Below, one piece after another: positions 51,201-60,149 of a stretch of DNA of 64,000 nt (its first letter is position 1; each line of letters opens with the position of its first letter). Source of the stretch: Mesorhizobium sp. M8A.F.Ca.ET.218.01.1.1 (GTDB lineage: Bacteria; Pseudomonadota; Alphaproteobacteria; Rhizobiales; Rhizobiaceae); assembly GCF_004791165.1 (NCBI RefSeq), contig NZ_SRUZ01000006.1, positions 434,001-498,000 of the forward strand, given 5' to 3'. A program made the position numbers and the translations under genes. The notes beneath the pieces are model-generated. The model saw only the letters and a program-made list of their open reading frames with translations. It searched no databases and was not told the origin of the DNA.

Positions 51201-52415
51201 CTATTCGGCCTGCCTCGGGCCGCGCAGGAACACCACGATGGCAGCCAGCAGCGTGGCGACGCCGCAATAGGCAAAGGCACTGGCGACGCCGGCATGGTCG
51301 ACCAGCAGGCCGCCAAAGACGGCGCCCAGCGCAATCGCCACCTGGAAGGTTGCAACCATCAGACCGCCGGCGCTCTCGGCCTGGTCGGGTGCTGCCCGTA
51401 CCAGCCAGCTCTGCAGCCCGACCGGCACCGCGCCGAAGGCAAAGCCCCAGGCCGCGACGGCAGTGGCGGCGATCGTGGGCGACGCGCCAAGGATCAGCAT
51501 CGAGGCGGCCGCCAATGCAATCAGCAGAGGCGCCAGCGCGATGGCGGCCTTGAGGTTGCGTTCGGCGAGGATGCCGCCGGCGATGTTGCCGAAGAAACCG
51601 CCTATGCCGTAGGCCAGCAGCACCAGCGAGATCGTCTCGATGTTGAGCACCGGCACCTTCTCGAGGAAGGGACGGACATAGGTGAAACCGGCAAAGTGCC
51701 CGGACGCGACCAGCAGCACGACCAGCAGGGCAACCCTGATCGACGGCCGCTCCAGCACTTCGAGCAAGGTGCGGAAGCTCGCGACGCCCACCGGCGGCAG
51801 TTTCGGAATGGTCGCCAGTTGCACCAGCAGTGCCAGCGCCCCGACGATGGTCGCGATCATGAATGCCGTGCGCCATCCCCAGATGTCGCCGACATAGGCG
51901 CCGACCGGAGCCGCGGTGACGGTGGCAAGCGACACGCCGGTCAGGATGATCGACATCGCCCGCGGCATCAGCCGCATCGGCACCAGCCGCAACGCCATGG
52001 CGGCCGACATGGCCCAGAAGCCGCCAAGGGCCACGCCGAGCACGACGCGGGCCAGCAGGAGCATGGGCAGCGACGAGGCAAAGGTGGCGAGAAGGTTGGA
52101 CAGGATAAGGAACGCCGTCAGCATCCACATCACCAGCCTGCGGTCCATGCGCCTTGTGATGATGGCCATGGTGGGAGCGGCGATGGCGCCCACGATCGCG
52201 GTCGCCGTCACCGCTTGCCCGGCAACGCCTTCGCTTACGCCGAGATCGCGCGCCATCGGCGTCAGCAGACTGGCGGGCAGGAATTCGGCGGTGACCAGAC
52301 CGAAAACGCCCAGGGCGAGCGAGACCACGGCACCCCACGCCGGTTCGGTTCGTTCATCGGATTCGGCGGGGTCGAGAAGTGCGGCGTCAATGGCGCCTGT
52401 CGCGGGTTCGGCCAT
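51201..52415 (-). CDS. MFS efflux transporter (DHA1-type)
   Basis: A 404-residue major facilitator with 12 predicted helices. After a 35-residue soluble N terminus come LGVFGLVTAEFLPASLLTPMARDLGVSEG, typical of AraJ/NepI/YdhP-like drug or nucleoside exporters, and the loop 2-3 motif ITRRMDRR. The ATG follows GGAGACTGACC. Divergent from an AraC regulator, probably its controller. Substrate unknown. Confidence 0.9.
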   Translation of the reverse strand: MAEPATGAIDAALLDPAESDERTEPAWGAVVSLALGVFGLVTAEFLPASLLTPMARDLGVSEGVAGQAVTATAIVGAIAAPTMAIITRRMDRRLVMWMLTAFLILSNLLATFASSLPMLLLARVVLGVALGGFWAMSAAMALRLVPMRLMPRAMSIILTGVSLATVTAAPVGAYVGDIWGWRTAFMIATIVGALALLVQLATIPKLPPVGVASFRTLLEVLERPSIRVALLVVLLVASGHFAGFTYVRPFLEKVPVLNIETISLVLLAYGIGGFFGNIAGGILAERNLKAAIALAPLLIALAAASMLILGASPTIAATAVAAWGFAFGAVPVGLQSWLVRAAPDQAESAGGLMVATFQVAIALGAVFGGLLVDHAGVASAFAYCGVATLLAAIVVFLRGPRQAE

Positions 52416-52597
52416 GGTCAGTCTCCGATCTGTTTGCGGCGCCACATAGAAAACAACCGGGCTCTGGCATCACCCGTTACATGCTTGCCGTCGTGGCTTG
52501 GCTATGCGGCCGGTCTTCGATTTGTTTGCAGCGCAGCATTTGGCTGCACCGCAACATGGGAGTGACGAGTTGGAGTTTCCATGCTAGAAACGCCGGA

Positions 52598-53569
52598 ATG
52601 AATTACAATTCGTCCAAAATGGCGCAGCCGACTTCCGGTGATCCGCTGACCGACATGCTGCGTGGATTACGGCTCGACGGCGTCGACTACGGCCGCTGCG
52701 TGTTGGGCGAGCCCTGGGCCGTTTCCTTTCCCGCACAGAAGGCGGCTCGGTTTCATTTCATCGGCCAGCAGGGCTGCTGGCTGTTCTCACCGGCCAAGGA
52801 GTGGATCGAACTATCCGTGGGCGACGCGCTTTTGATCCCGCGCGGCGACGCGCATGTCCTGGCCAGCGCGCCCGGCGTGCCCCCGGTGCCGATCGGCCGC
52901 TACACGATCGAACCGGTGTGCGAAAACATCTACGACGTCTCCAACGAGTGTGGCGGCCCCAAGACCTTGCTGTTTTGCGGCAGCATGCATTTCAATCTCG
53001 ACGGCTCGCACCCGCTGCTCGACATGATGCCCAACCTGATGCAGGCGCATAAGCTGATGGCGAACGCACCGGGCATTCAGCATCTGCTCGACGCGATGGC
53101 CGGCGAAGTGACGATGGACCGGGTCGGCTCCGGCGGAATCCTTGCCCGCCTTGCCGATGTGCTCGCCGCCACGATCATCCGCTCCTGGGTCGAGAACGGC
53201 TGTGGCGATGCCACCGGCTGGATCGCGGCCGTCCGCAATCCCGACATCGGCAAGGTGCTGGCGACCATCCACCTGCAGCCGGATCGCGACTGGAGCGTCG
53301 AGGCGCTGGCGCGGATGATGGGAGCCTCGCGCTCCGCCTTTGCCCAGCGCTTCGCCACGGTGGTCGGAGAGACGCCGGCCAAATATGTGCTGCGCGTGCG
53401 CATGCACCAGGCCAGGCAATGGTTGGCCCGGGATGGCATGAGGGTGTCGGTGGCGGCGGCGAGACTGGGCTATGATTCGGAAGCATCCTTCAGCCGCGCC
53501 TTCAAGCGGGTGATGGGCGTGGCGCCGAGCCATCTGCGCCACATTGGTGCCGGCGAAGAGCCGTCCTGA
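52598..53569 (+). CDS. AraC-family transcriptional regulator with N-terminal cupin
   Basis: About 323 residues: cupin-type sensor domain (AraC_binding/Cupin_6-like, about 20-190, with LSVGDALLIPRGDAHVLAS) and a C-terminal double helix-turn-helix (about 225-320; WSVEALARMMGASRSAFAQRFATVVGETPAKYV and VSVAAARLGYDSEASFSRAFKRVMGVAPSHLR). Start uncertain between 52598 and 52619. Divergent from the MFS exporter at 52415, which it may activate in response to a small molecule. Confidence 0.9.
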   Translation: MNYNSSKMAQPTSGDPLTDMLRGLRLDGVDYGRCVLGEPWAVSFPAQKAARFHFIGQQGCWLFSPAKEWIELSVGDALLIPRGDAHVLASAPGVPPVPIGRYTIEPVCENIYDVSNECGGPKTLLFCGSMHFNLDGSHPLLDMMPNLMQAHKLMANAPGIQHLLDAMAGEVTMDRVGSGGILARLADVLAATIIRSWVENGCGDATGWIAAVRNPDIGKVLATIHLQPDRDWSVEALARMMGASRSAFAQRFATVVGETPAKYVLRVRMHQARQWLARDGMRVSVAAARLGYDSEASFSRAFKRVMGVAPSHLRHIGAGEEPS

Positions 53570-53686
53570 CGTCAGGCAGCCAAATCACGCCAATCCCTCC
53601 CGGCTGGAGGAATTGCCAGGTCTTTTGGACGCGGCGTCATTGCCGGCCGGCTTCCGGCGGATAGGCTGGCCCGTGGAGGAAATCCC

Positions 53687-54118
53687 ATGGCCAATCATTT
53701 CGTACTGCTCGCGCTTGGTGTCCTGCCGGTCATTCCAGGACGCGCCTTTGCTCTCGAGGACAGCTATCTGCCGGCAGGCAAGATCCCTTACGTCGCCGAG
53801 GCGACTGACCAGCCGCAGCGCCTGGGACCACTGTGGGGCGAAAGGGCCAAGGGGCCCGCCGGAACCTTGCTGAAAGTCCCGGGCAACTGGCGCGCCCCCG
53901 TGCACGCGCACACCGCCGACTATCGCGCCGTGGTCATCCAGGGTCTATGGGCGCACTGGCAGATGCAAGGCGGCGAGGCGAGCAAGGTCGAACTGCCACC
54001 TGGATCCTACTGGACCCAGAAGGCCGATGAGATGCATGACGACGCCTGCCTCTCGCAGACGGAATGCGTGATCCTGTTGATCAACGACACGCCCTACGAG
54101 ACCTACCTGCCGAAATAG
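53687..54118 (+). CDS. Exported DUF4437-like cupin protein
   Basis: A 143-residue protein with an N-terminal signal peptide (to about residue 22, GRAFA) and a single cupin-like fold: GNWRAPVHAHTADYRAVVIQGLWAHWQ holds two possible metal His, and PPGSYWTQKADEMHDD a third. The sequence fits the DUF4437 family. The ATG follows GTGGAGGAAATCCC. Function unknown. It converges on the ABC ATPase gene, 7 bases from its end. Confidence 0.72.
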   Translation: MANHFVLLALGVLPVIPGRAFALEDSYLPAGKIPYVAEATDQPQRLGPLWGERAKGPAGTLLKVPGNWRAPVHAHTADYRAVVIQGLWAHWQMQGGEASKVELPPGSYWTQKADEMHDDACLSQTECVILLINDTPYETYLPK

Positions 54119-54125
54119 CCGCGCC

Positions 54126-55211
54126 TTATGACGCGTGCCGCAAGCTGACTCCACTGCCCTTGTCGAACAGCACCACCTTGTCGGGGTTCCAGGCAAAGCG
54201 CACCGGTTGCTCGATCGCGACATCGGTCCTGGCCGGCACCGTGGCGCGCAGGGTTGTATCGCCGACCCGCAGCGTCAGGATCTTTTCCACGCCATGGTTC
54301 TCGACGTCGTGGACACGCGCCTCGACCGGGGCGCCGCTTTCCAGATACACATCCTCCGGACGGATGCCGAAGACGAGCGGGCGACCCTCGGTCGCCCCAC
54401 TCGCCTTGGCTCCCCCTGCAAACGGCAGTTCAAAATTCAATGGCGCCATCACCGCGCGGCCGTTCACCAGCCTGCCGTCGATGAGGTTCATCGGCGGCGA
54501 GCCGACGAAGCTCGCCACGTAGGTGTCGCGCGGGTTGTTGTAGATCTCGTGAGGCGTGCCGGTCTGGATGATGCGGCCATGGTTGAGCACGCCGACTTTG
54601 TCACCCATCGACATCGCCTCGATCTGGTCGTGGGTAACGAACAGGAAAGTGGCGCCGAGCTGTATCTGCAGGTTCTTCAACTCGGTGCGCAGCGCCTCGC
54701 GCAATTTGGCGTCGAGCGCCGACAGCGGCTCGTCCATCAGGAACACGCGCGGCTTGCGCACGATGGCGCGGCCGATGGAGACGCGCTGCATCTCGCCGCC
54801 GGACAGCCGGTCGGTCTTGCGGTCGAGCAGGTGCTCGATCCGTAGCGTGCGGGCGGCGCGGTCGACGCGGTCCTTGATCTCGGCGTCAGGCAACCTGCGG
54901 ATCTTCGGCTTCAGCGGAAATTCGAGGTTTTCGCGCACCGTGTAGCGCGGGTAGAGCGAATATTGCTGCAGCACCAGCGCCACGTCGCGCTCGGCCGCGC
55001 CCCAGTCGGCAACGTCGACCCCATCGATGAAGACCTGCCCCGCGCTCGGCTTCTCCAGCCCGGCGATCAGCCGCAGCGTGGTCGTCTTGCCGGCGCCCGT
55101 TTCGCCGAGCAGGACGAAGAATTCGCCATCGGCGATGTCGAGGTCGAGGCCGGTCAAGGCCGTGTGGTTACCGAACGTCTTGGAGATATTCTTGAGCTGG
55201 ATATGGGCCAT
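54126..55211 (-). CDS. ABC transporter ATPase B (MalK/UgpC family)
   Basis: A 361-residue CUT1-type ATPase: Walker A GETGAGKTT (different from the GPSGCGKST of most MalK proteins), Q-loop LVLQQYSLYP, signature LSGGEMQRVSIGRA, Walker B VFLMDEPLSALDA and H-loop FVTHDQ, then the TOBE domain. It overlaps the partner ATPase gene by one base. Having two different ATPases in one sugar-type ABC system is uncommon and recalls GlpST of the rhizobial glycerol transporter. Confidence 0.94.
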   Translation of the reverse strand: MAHIQLKNISKTFGNHTALTGLDLDIADGEFFVLLGETGAGKTTTLRLIAGLEKPSAGQVFIDGVDVADWGAAERDVALVLQQYSLYPRYTVRENLEFPLKPKIRRLPDAEIKDRVDRAARTLRIEHLLDRKTDRLSGGEMQRVSIGRAIVRKPRVFLMDEPLSALDAKLREALRTELKNLQIQLGATFLFVTHDQIEAMSMGDKVGVLNHGRIIQTGTPHEIYNNPRDTYVASFVGSPPMNLIDGRLVNGRAVMAPLNFELPFAGGAKASGATEGRPLVFGIRPEDVYLESGAPVEARVHDVENHGVEKILTLRVGDTTLRATVPARTDVAIEQPVRFAWNPDKVVLFDKGSGVSLRHAS

Positions 55212-56314
55212 CAGAGCCTCACCTCAAGCGACTTGCCGCTTGCCTTGTCGAAGAAATGCGCCTGCGTCGGATCGATCCTGGCAAAGACCTTTTCGCCGGG
55301 GCCTGAAATGAAGCCGCTCTTGGTGCGGGCACGCAGCATATTGGAGCCGACCTTGAGGTCGACGATGTCGAAGGAGCCGAGCGGTTCGACGATCTGCGTC
55401 TCGACCGCCATGAAGCCGTCGGCCGCATCGCGGCGAATGAGCACCCCTTCGGGCCGGATGCCGAGCGCCAACGCGTCGCCGGCATGACCGTTGAGCTTCG
55501 ACAGCAGCGTGCGCGGAAACTCGAAGCCGGCGGCCGCGTCGCCTAGGGTCACCGATGCGGCCGAGGCTTTCTCGGTCACGGCCGCGTCGGCGACATTCAT
55601 CACCGGGCTGCCGACGAACTGGGCCACGAACAGATTGGCCGGCTGCGAATAGACCTCGTCGGGCGTTCCCACCTGCTGCAACACGCCCTCGTGCATGATG
55701 ACGATGCGGTCGGCGAGGCTCATCGCCTCGATCTGGTCGTGCGTGACGTAGATGGTGGTCGAGCCCTGCTTGATGTGCAGCCGCTTGATCTCGGCCCGCA
55801 TCTCTTCGCGCAGCTTGGCGTCGAGCGCGCCGATCGGCTCATCCATCAGCATCGCCTTCGGCCGCCGCACCAGCGCCCGGCCGATCGCCACCCGCTGCAT
55901 GTCGCCGCCTGAAAGCGCCGACGGTTTTTTGGCCAACAGGTCTGAAATTTGCAGCGTCTTGGCGACCGAGCGTACTTCCTGGTCGATCTCTGTTTTGCTC
56001 TTGCGCGTGGCGCGGAGCGGAAAGGCGATGTTCTCGTAGACGCTCATATGAGGGTAGAGTGAAAACGACTGGAAGACCATGGCGATATCGCGGTCGGCCG
56101 CCTTCAAATGCTGGACCGGCTTGCCGTCGATGAGGATGTCGCCCTCGCCGATGGTTTCCAGTCCGGCGATGGCGCGCAACGTCGTCGTTTTGCCGCAGCC
56201 GGACTGCCCAAGCAGCACGATGAACTCATTGTCCGCGATCTTGAGGTTGAGGTCCTTGATGACCTGGACGGCACCGAAGAATTTCTGGACGCCGCGAAGC
56301 TCTATCTGGGTCAA
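55211..56314 (-). CDS. ABC transporter ATPase A (MalK/UgpC family)
   Basis: A 367-residue ATPase: Walker A GQSGCGKTT, Q-loop MVFQSFSLYP, signature LSGGDMQRVAIGRA, Walker B AMLMDEPIGALDA and H-loop YVTHDQ, then TOBE domain. The likely start is TTG at 56314 (after GGGAGCACAGCA), giving the family N terminus LTQIELRGVQKFFGAVQVIKDLNL; no ATG or GTG is available there. The TTG overlaps the TGA of the tiny membrane-protein gene. Confidence 0.9.
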   Translation of the reverse strand: MTQIELRGVQKFFGAVQVIKDLNLKIADNEFIVLLGQSGCGKTTTLRAIAGLETIGEGDILIDGKPVQHLKAADRDIAMVFQSFSLYPHMSVYENIAFPLRATRKSKTEIDQEVRSVAKTLQISDLLAKKPSALSGGDMQRVAIGRALVRRPKAMLMDEPIGALDAKLREEMRAEIKRLHIKQGSTTIYVTHDQIEAMSLADRIVIMHEGVLQQVGTPDEVYSQPANLFVAQFVGSPVMNVADAAVTEKASAASVTLGDAAAGFEFPRTLLSKLNGHAGDALALGIRPEGVLIRRDAADGFMAVETQIVEPLGSFDIVDLKVGSNMLRARTKSGFISGPGEKVFARIDPTQAHFFDKASGKSLEVRL

Positions 56315-56541
56315 TGCTGTGCTCCCGGATTTCGCGTATCCGCGCCATGGCCGGTGCCGGCCTCTTCCTCTGGCGCTATCTTCGAGGTGATGTTGAAACC
56401 GATCAGCCCGATCAGGATGATGGTCAGGCCGTAGCTGTGCAGCAGCATGTTCCACGGCTGGCAGAGTGCGACGATGCCGAGCACCATCAGCACTTGGCTA
56501 CCGGGCTCCAGATATTTCTGATTGATGGCGCGAAAGCTCAT
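56311..56541 (-). CDS. Tiny membrane protein of the ABC operon (DUF2160/GlpU-like)
   Basis: A 76-residue protein with two membrane helices (about residues 15-33 and 36-55) and a hydrophilic tail. Its ATG lies in a 4-base overlap with the permease stop and its stop overlaps the ATPase TTG start, so it is a real, coupled gene. In size, topology and operon position it matches the small DUF2160-type protein (GlpU) of the rhizobial glycerol ABC operon. Role unknown. Confidence 0.75.
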   Translation of the reverse strand: MSFRAINQKYLEPGSQVLMVLGIVALCQPWNMLLHSYGLTIILIGLIGFNITSKIAPEEEAGTGHGADTRNPGAQH

Positions 56542-57497
56542 TTGCGGATCGCTCCGAAGGACATGCCGCGCAGCAGATGATTGCGAAGCAGGAAGGTGAA
56601 GATGGCGACCGGCAGCAGGAACAGGAAGGTTCCGGCGGCAATCACCGTCCAGTCCGGCAGGCCGGAGCCGACCTGGCTGGGAATGAACGGCGGCGCCGTC
56701 TGGGCGCGGCGGTTGGTCATGATCAGCGCGAAGGCATATTCGTTCCACGCGGTGATGAAGCAGAACACGGCTGTGGCGGCGATGCCGGTGGCGGCCTCCG
56801 GCAGCACGATCTTGAAGAAGGCTTCCATGCGTGTGTAGCCGTCGACGAGTGCCGCCTCCTCATACTCCTTCGGGATTTCGTCCATGAAACCCTTCATCAG
56901 CCACACCGAGAAGGACAGGTTGAAGGCAGTGTAGAGGATGATCAGGCCGATATGGGAATCGTTGAGGCCGACCGCGCGGTACATCAGGAACATCGGGATC
57001 GCCACCACCACCGGTGGCAGCATGCGTGTCGACAGGATGAAGAAGAGCAGGTCCGCCTCTCCTTTCACCTTGAAGCGAGAGAAGCCGTAGGCGGTGAACG
57101 TGCCCATGCCGACAGCCAGCACCGTCGAAGTGATGGCGATGATCAGCGAGTTCAGGAAGCGGCTCGGATAGCCCGACCACTGCACCTGGCCCTTGCCGTC
57201 GCGCACGATCTTTTCACCGCCGTCGAACACGACGCGCTCCCACCATGGGGCGGCCGCGTACTCTTCCGGCGAAGGCGGACTGCGCAATTGGGAGCGCTTG
57301 GTGAACAGCTTCACGAAGGGCGATATCTCCGGCTGGAAGACGACGGTCGGCGGAATGGTGGTGGCAAGATTGCGCGGCTTGAACGCCGTCGAGGCGATCC
57401 AATAGATCGGCGCCAGGAAGATGATGGTCACCAGCAGCACGGCGACGATGGCGACGCGGTTGAAGGTGATTTCGGAAGAAGTGCGGACGGCCGCCAT
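56538..57497 (-). CDS. Sugar-type ABC transporter permease (MalG-type) with long loop
   Basis: A 319-residue permease. TM1 (about residues 10-35) is followed by an unusually long periplasmic loop (about 36-118, including RSPPSPEEYAAAPWWERVVFDGGEKIV) before TM2. The EAA loop is PKEYEEAALVDGYTRMEAFFKIVLPEA. It starts one base after the previous permease stop. The long loop probably contacts the binding protein. Confidence 0.92.
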   Translation of the reverse strand: MAAVRTSSEITFNRVAIVAVLLVTIIFLAPIYWIASTAFKPRNLATTIPPTVVFQPEISPFVKLFTKRSQLRSPPSPEEYAAAPWWERVVFDGGEKIVRDGKGQVQWSGYPSRFLNSLIIAITSTVLAVGMGTFTAYGFSRFKVKGEADLLFFILSTRMLPPVVVAIPMFLMYRAVGLNDSHIGLIILYTAFNLSFSVWLMKGFMDEIPKEYEEAALVDGYTRMEAFFKIVLPEAATGIAATAVFCFITAWNEYAFALIMTNRRAQTAPPFIPSQVGSGLPDWTVIAAGTFLFLLPVAIFTFLLRNHLLRGMSFGAIRK

Positions 57498-57498
57498 C

Positions 57499-58404
57499 TC
57501 AGCGCTCCTTCACCTTGTTGAGATATTTGACGTAGATGTTGGTGATCGCCAGCACCATGATCAGCACGATGTAGGCCATCGCGCAGGAGCGCCCGGTCTG
57601 CCATTCCTGGAACGCCATCTTGTAGAGCCGGATCGATATCAGCTCGGCCGTCGGCTGGCTGGTCAGGATGTAGGCGAGGTCGAAGGTCTTGAACGCTTCC
57701 ATGGTGCGGAAAATGACCGCGATCATCAGGATCGGCGCGACCAGCGGCAGGGTGATGCGGAAGAAGGTGTAGAACGGCCCGGCGCGGTCGATCGCGGCGG
57801 CCTCATAGAGATGCTTCGGCACCGCTGACAGGCCGGCCAGCGACAGCAGCATGACGAAGGGCGACCACATCCAGATGTCGGTCAACGCAACGGCGTAGAG
57901 CGCCATCTTGGGATCGGCCAGCCACTCGAAATTGCCGAGCCCGAGCGCATAGTTGATGACACCCCATGATGGGTCGTAAAGCAGTTTCCAGAACAGCCCG
58001 ACGACCGCCATCGACAGCATCATCGGCAGCAGCAGCAGCGTGGTGATAAGACCCTTGAGCGGGATATCCCGGTTGAGCAGCATCGCCACGCCGAAGCCGA
58101 CAAGCAACTGTCCGACGACCGAGACAATCACGTATTTCGCCGTGATGGCGAAGTTCGACCAGACGTAGGGGTCGTTGAGCAGGTCGCGATAGTTCTGCAG
58201 CCCGACGAAATTCGCCGGCGCATTGGTCGACGCGCGAAAATCGGTGAAGGAATAGCCGAGCGAGTAAATCAGCGGAAAAATGTTGAAGACGATCAGGAAC
58301 AGAACCGTCGGAATGATGAAGAGATTGCGGATGGAGATATCGCTCAGGCCGCGCGCCGCGGCGCGCGAGGATCTGTCGAGGGTGGTGATCATCGTGGTCG
58401 CCAA
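57499..58404 (-). CDS. Sugar-type ABC transporter permease (MalF-type)
   Basis: A 301-residue permease with six membrane helices. After a cytoplasmic tail come IIPTVLFLIVFNIFPLIYSLGYSFTDFRAS and the EAA loop PKHLYEAAAIDRAGPFYTFFRITLPLV. It follows the binding-protein gene across a 69-base gap with a hairpin. Confidence 0.93.
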   Translation of the reverse strand: MATTMITTLDRSSRAAARGLSDISIRNLFIIPTVLFLIVFNIFPLIYSLGYSFTDFRASTNAPANFVGLQNYRDLLNDPYVWSNFAITAKYVIVSVVGQLLVGFGVAMLLNRDIPLKGLITTLLLLPMMLSMAVVGLFWKLLYDPSWGVINYALGLGNFEWLADPKMALYAVALTDIWMWSPFVMLLSLAGLSAVPKHLYEAAAIDRAGPFYTFFRITLPLVAPILMIAVIFRTMEAFKTFDLAYILTSQPTAELISIRLYKMAFQEWQTGRSCAMAYIVLIMVLAITNIYVKYLNKVKER

Positions 58405-58433
58405 GACCCTGCTCCCGGTTCAAGAAAAAGAAA

Positions 58434-58459
58434 CGGAGGAGGCGACACCGCCCCCTCCG
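58434..58459 (-). terminator. Hairpin between binding-protein and permease genes
   Basis: On the minus strand a GC-rich stem (CGGAGGGGGCGG / CGCCTCCTCCG) runs into TTTCTTTTTCTT, 14 bases past the binding-protein stop. It is an attenuator-like terminator inside the operon. Confidence 0.75.
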
Positions 58460-58473
58460 CGGGACATGAAGGA

Positions 58474-59790
58474 TTATTGCACGCGGCCGTATTTCTTGAA
58501 GGTCGCGTTCCAGTCTCCAGCCAATGCGTCCAGCGTTTCCTTGGCGGTGCCACTGCCGCCGATCATGTAGGGGTAGATGCGCTGGTTGAGCTGCTGCAGC
58601 AGTTCGGCGTATTCCGGCACCGCCCAGAAGTCCTTCACCTTGAACATGGTCTCGTAGAAGGCCTTGTTGTAGGGCGTGGCGTTCTGGAACTCAGGCGACT
58701 TGAGCACTGCCTGGCTACAGGTGTAGCCGCCGAGGGCCGCCCACTTCTTCTGGGTCTCGTCCTTGATGAACCATTCGAGGAACTTCATCGCCTCGTCCTG
58801 CTTCTTCGAATACGAGATGACGGAGATGCCTTGCCCGCCCAGTGCGGCGAACTGGTCGCCATTTGGACCGGGAGGGTTAGCGAAGAAGCCGGTGTTCTTG
58901 GCATTCGGGTTCGAGGCCTCGTTGATCAGCGAGGGGAAGAACGCGAAGAAGTTCATGCTCATCGCGGCCAGGTTTTCCGTGATTGCCTGGTTGTCCTCGA
59001 CGAAGAACGATTTAGCCCAGCCCGGAGGTGTGAACTTGTAGAGTTCTTTGTAGGCATCGAGCGCGGCAACCGCCTTGTCGGAGTTGATATGGCCGTCGAC
59101 CTTGTAGGTCGTGTAATCGCCCAATTCACCGCCATAGGAGAACAGCGCGTTCTCGAAGCCCATCGCCATCGCGTCATAGGAATTGTCGGTGTAGATGGCG
59201 ATGCCGTATCTCTTCTGGTCCGGCCGGTGGAAGAACTCCGCGATGTCACGCAGCGCCTTGAAATCCTTCGGCACGTCGAGGTCGTAGCCATACTTGGCCT
59301 TGAAGGCTTCCTTTTCCTTGGGATCCTCGAACCAGTCCTTGCGATAGGACCAGCCGACGGCGTCGCCCTCGAGCGGGATCGCCCAGTATTTGCCGCTGTT
59401 GCCGGGATACTCGGCATAATATTTCACCGTCGCCGGTGCCATGACGTTGCCGAGATCATGCTTCTTGAAGAAGTCGGTCAGGTCGACATAGTGGCCGCCG
59501 GTGGAGCCGGCCCCGAGCCACTGAGAGTCGCCGACGACCAGGTCATAGGCGTCGCCATGGGCGTTGAACTCGGTGAAGGCCTTGGTCTGGAAGTCGGACC
59601 AGGGCGTGGTTTCCACCGTGATCTTGACGCCGGTTTCCTTCTCGTACTCGTTGCCGAGTTCCTGCAGGTAATTGGCCGGATCCCACTCCGCCCAGAAGAT
59701 GGTGAGCGACTTTTCCTGCGCGTAGACGGACGTTCCGCAGGCAAGCGTTAAGCCGATACCAGCAAGCATGCTGGTCACTAACTTGCGCAT
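58474..59790 (-). CDS. Sugar-type periplasmic binding protein
   Basis: A 438-residue family 1 binding protein with signal peptide (residues 1-24, ending SVYA). Features include LTIFWAEWDPANYLQELGNEYEKETGVKI, VVGDSQWLGAGSTGGHYVDL and AIPLEGDAVGWSYRKDWFED. The ATG follows GGGAGGAAATCATT. It is shorter than GlpV (glycerol) proteins, so despite the Glp-like operon it probably binds something else. Its promoter carries the operator shared with the 40-47 kb locus. Confidence 0.92.
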   Translation of the reverse strand: MRKLVTSMLAGIGLTLACGTSVYAQEKSLTIFWAEWDPANYLQELGNEYEKETGVKITVETTPWSDFQTKAFTEFNAHGDAYDLVVGDSQWLGAGSTGGHYVDLTDFFKKHDLGNVMAPATVKYYAEYPGNSGKYWAIPLEGDAVGWSYRKDWFEDPKEKEAFKAKYGYDLDVPKDFKALRDIAEFFHRPDQKRYGIAIYTDNSYDAMAMGFENALFSYGGELGDYTTYKVDGHINSDKAVAALDAYKELYKFTPPGWAKSFFVEDNQAITENLAAMSMNFFAFFPSLINEASNPNAKNTGFFANPPGPNGDQFAALGGQGISVISYSKKQDEAMKFLEWFIKDETQKKWAALGGYTCSQAVLKSPEFQNATPYNKAFYETMFKVKDFWAVPEYAELLQQLNQRIYPYMIGGSGTAKETLDALAGDWNATFKKYGRVQ

Positions 59791-59954
59791 AATGATTTCC
59801 TCCCTTGTGCGCATTCTACCCTGTCTTGCGAGCCGGCGACGGAGCCGGCCCTGGTAGTTCCTCCCGTGGTCGCGCTTTCCGAATTCGGAGCCTCCTCGCC
59901 CTGTCCGGAAATGGATCGCAGCCCTCACTTTCGATCCGCTTTTCTTTCCAAATC

Positions 59955-59983
59955 TGGTATTACCAATTGTGAATGCCCGTCAA
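59955..59983 (-). promoter_or_regulatory. FadR-type operator over the transporter promoter
   Basis: Read on the minus strand: TTGACG (59983-59978), 12 bases, then TGGTAATACCA (59965-59955). The layout matches the site at 43236-43265, including GGC before TTGAC. It lies 165 bases before the binding-protein start. Confidence 0.75.
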
Positions 59984-60129
59984 GCCCTTTCTTGAGCAGT
60001 GATGTCGGACAAAGTCGGCGAATTCCAGACTTATCCACCTGTTTTCTCTATATTTTCCTACTCATTGATACGCTTTGGCCTTGTACGGACTTTTGCATTG
60101 GAACTATTATCGCTAGTTGACACCCAAAT

Positions 60130-60142
60130 CTGGTAGAACCAG
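60130..60142. promoter_or_regulatory. Second FadR-type operator half-way to the TetR gene
   Basis: CTGGTAGAACCAG fits TGGTnnnACCA and shares the flanking AATC with the site 175 bases away. The rest of the 359-base gap is AT-rich with no gene. Confidence 0.6.
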
Positions 60143-60149
60143 ATAAGCG

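Noticed and set aside
54126..59790. Assignment as the glycerol transporter GlpSTPQUV
   Set aside because: The two-ATPase layout and the small protein agree, but the binding protein is about 438 residues and of a different type from GlpV, and no glpD or glpK is nearby.
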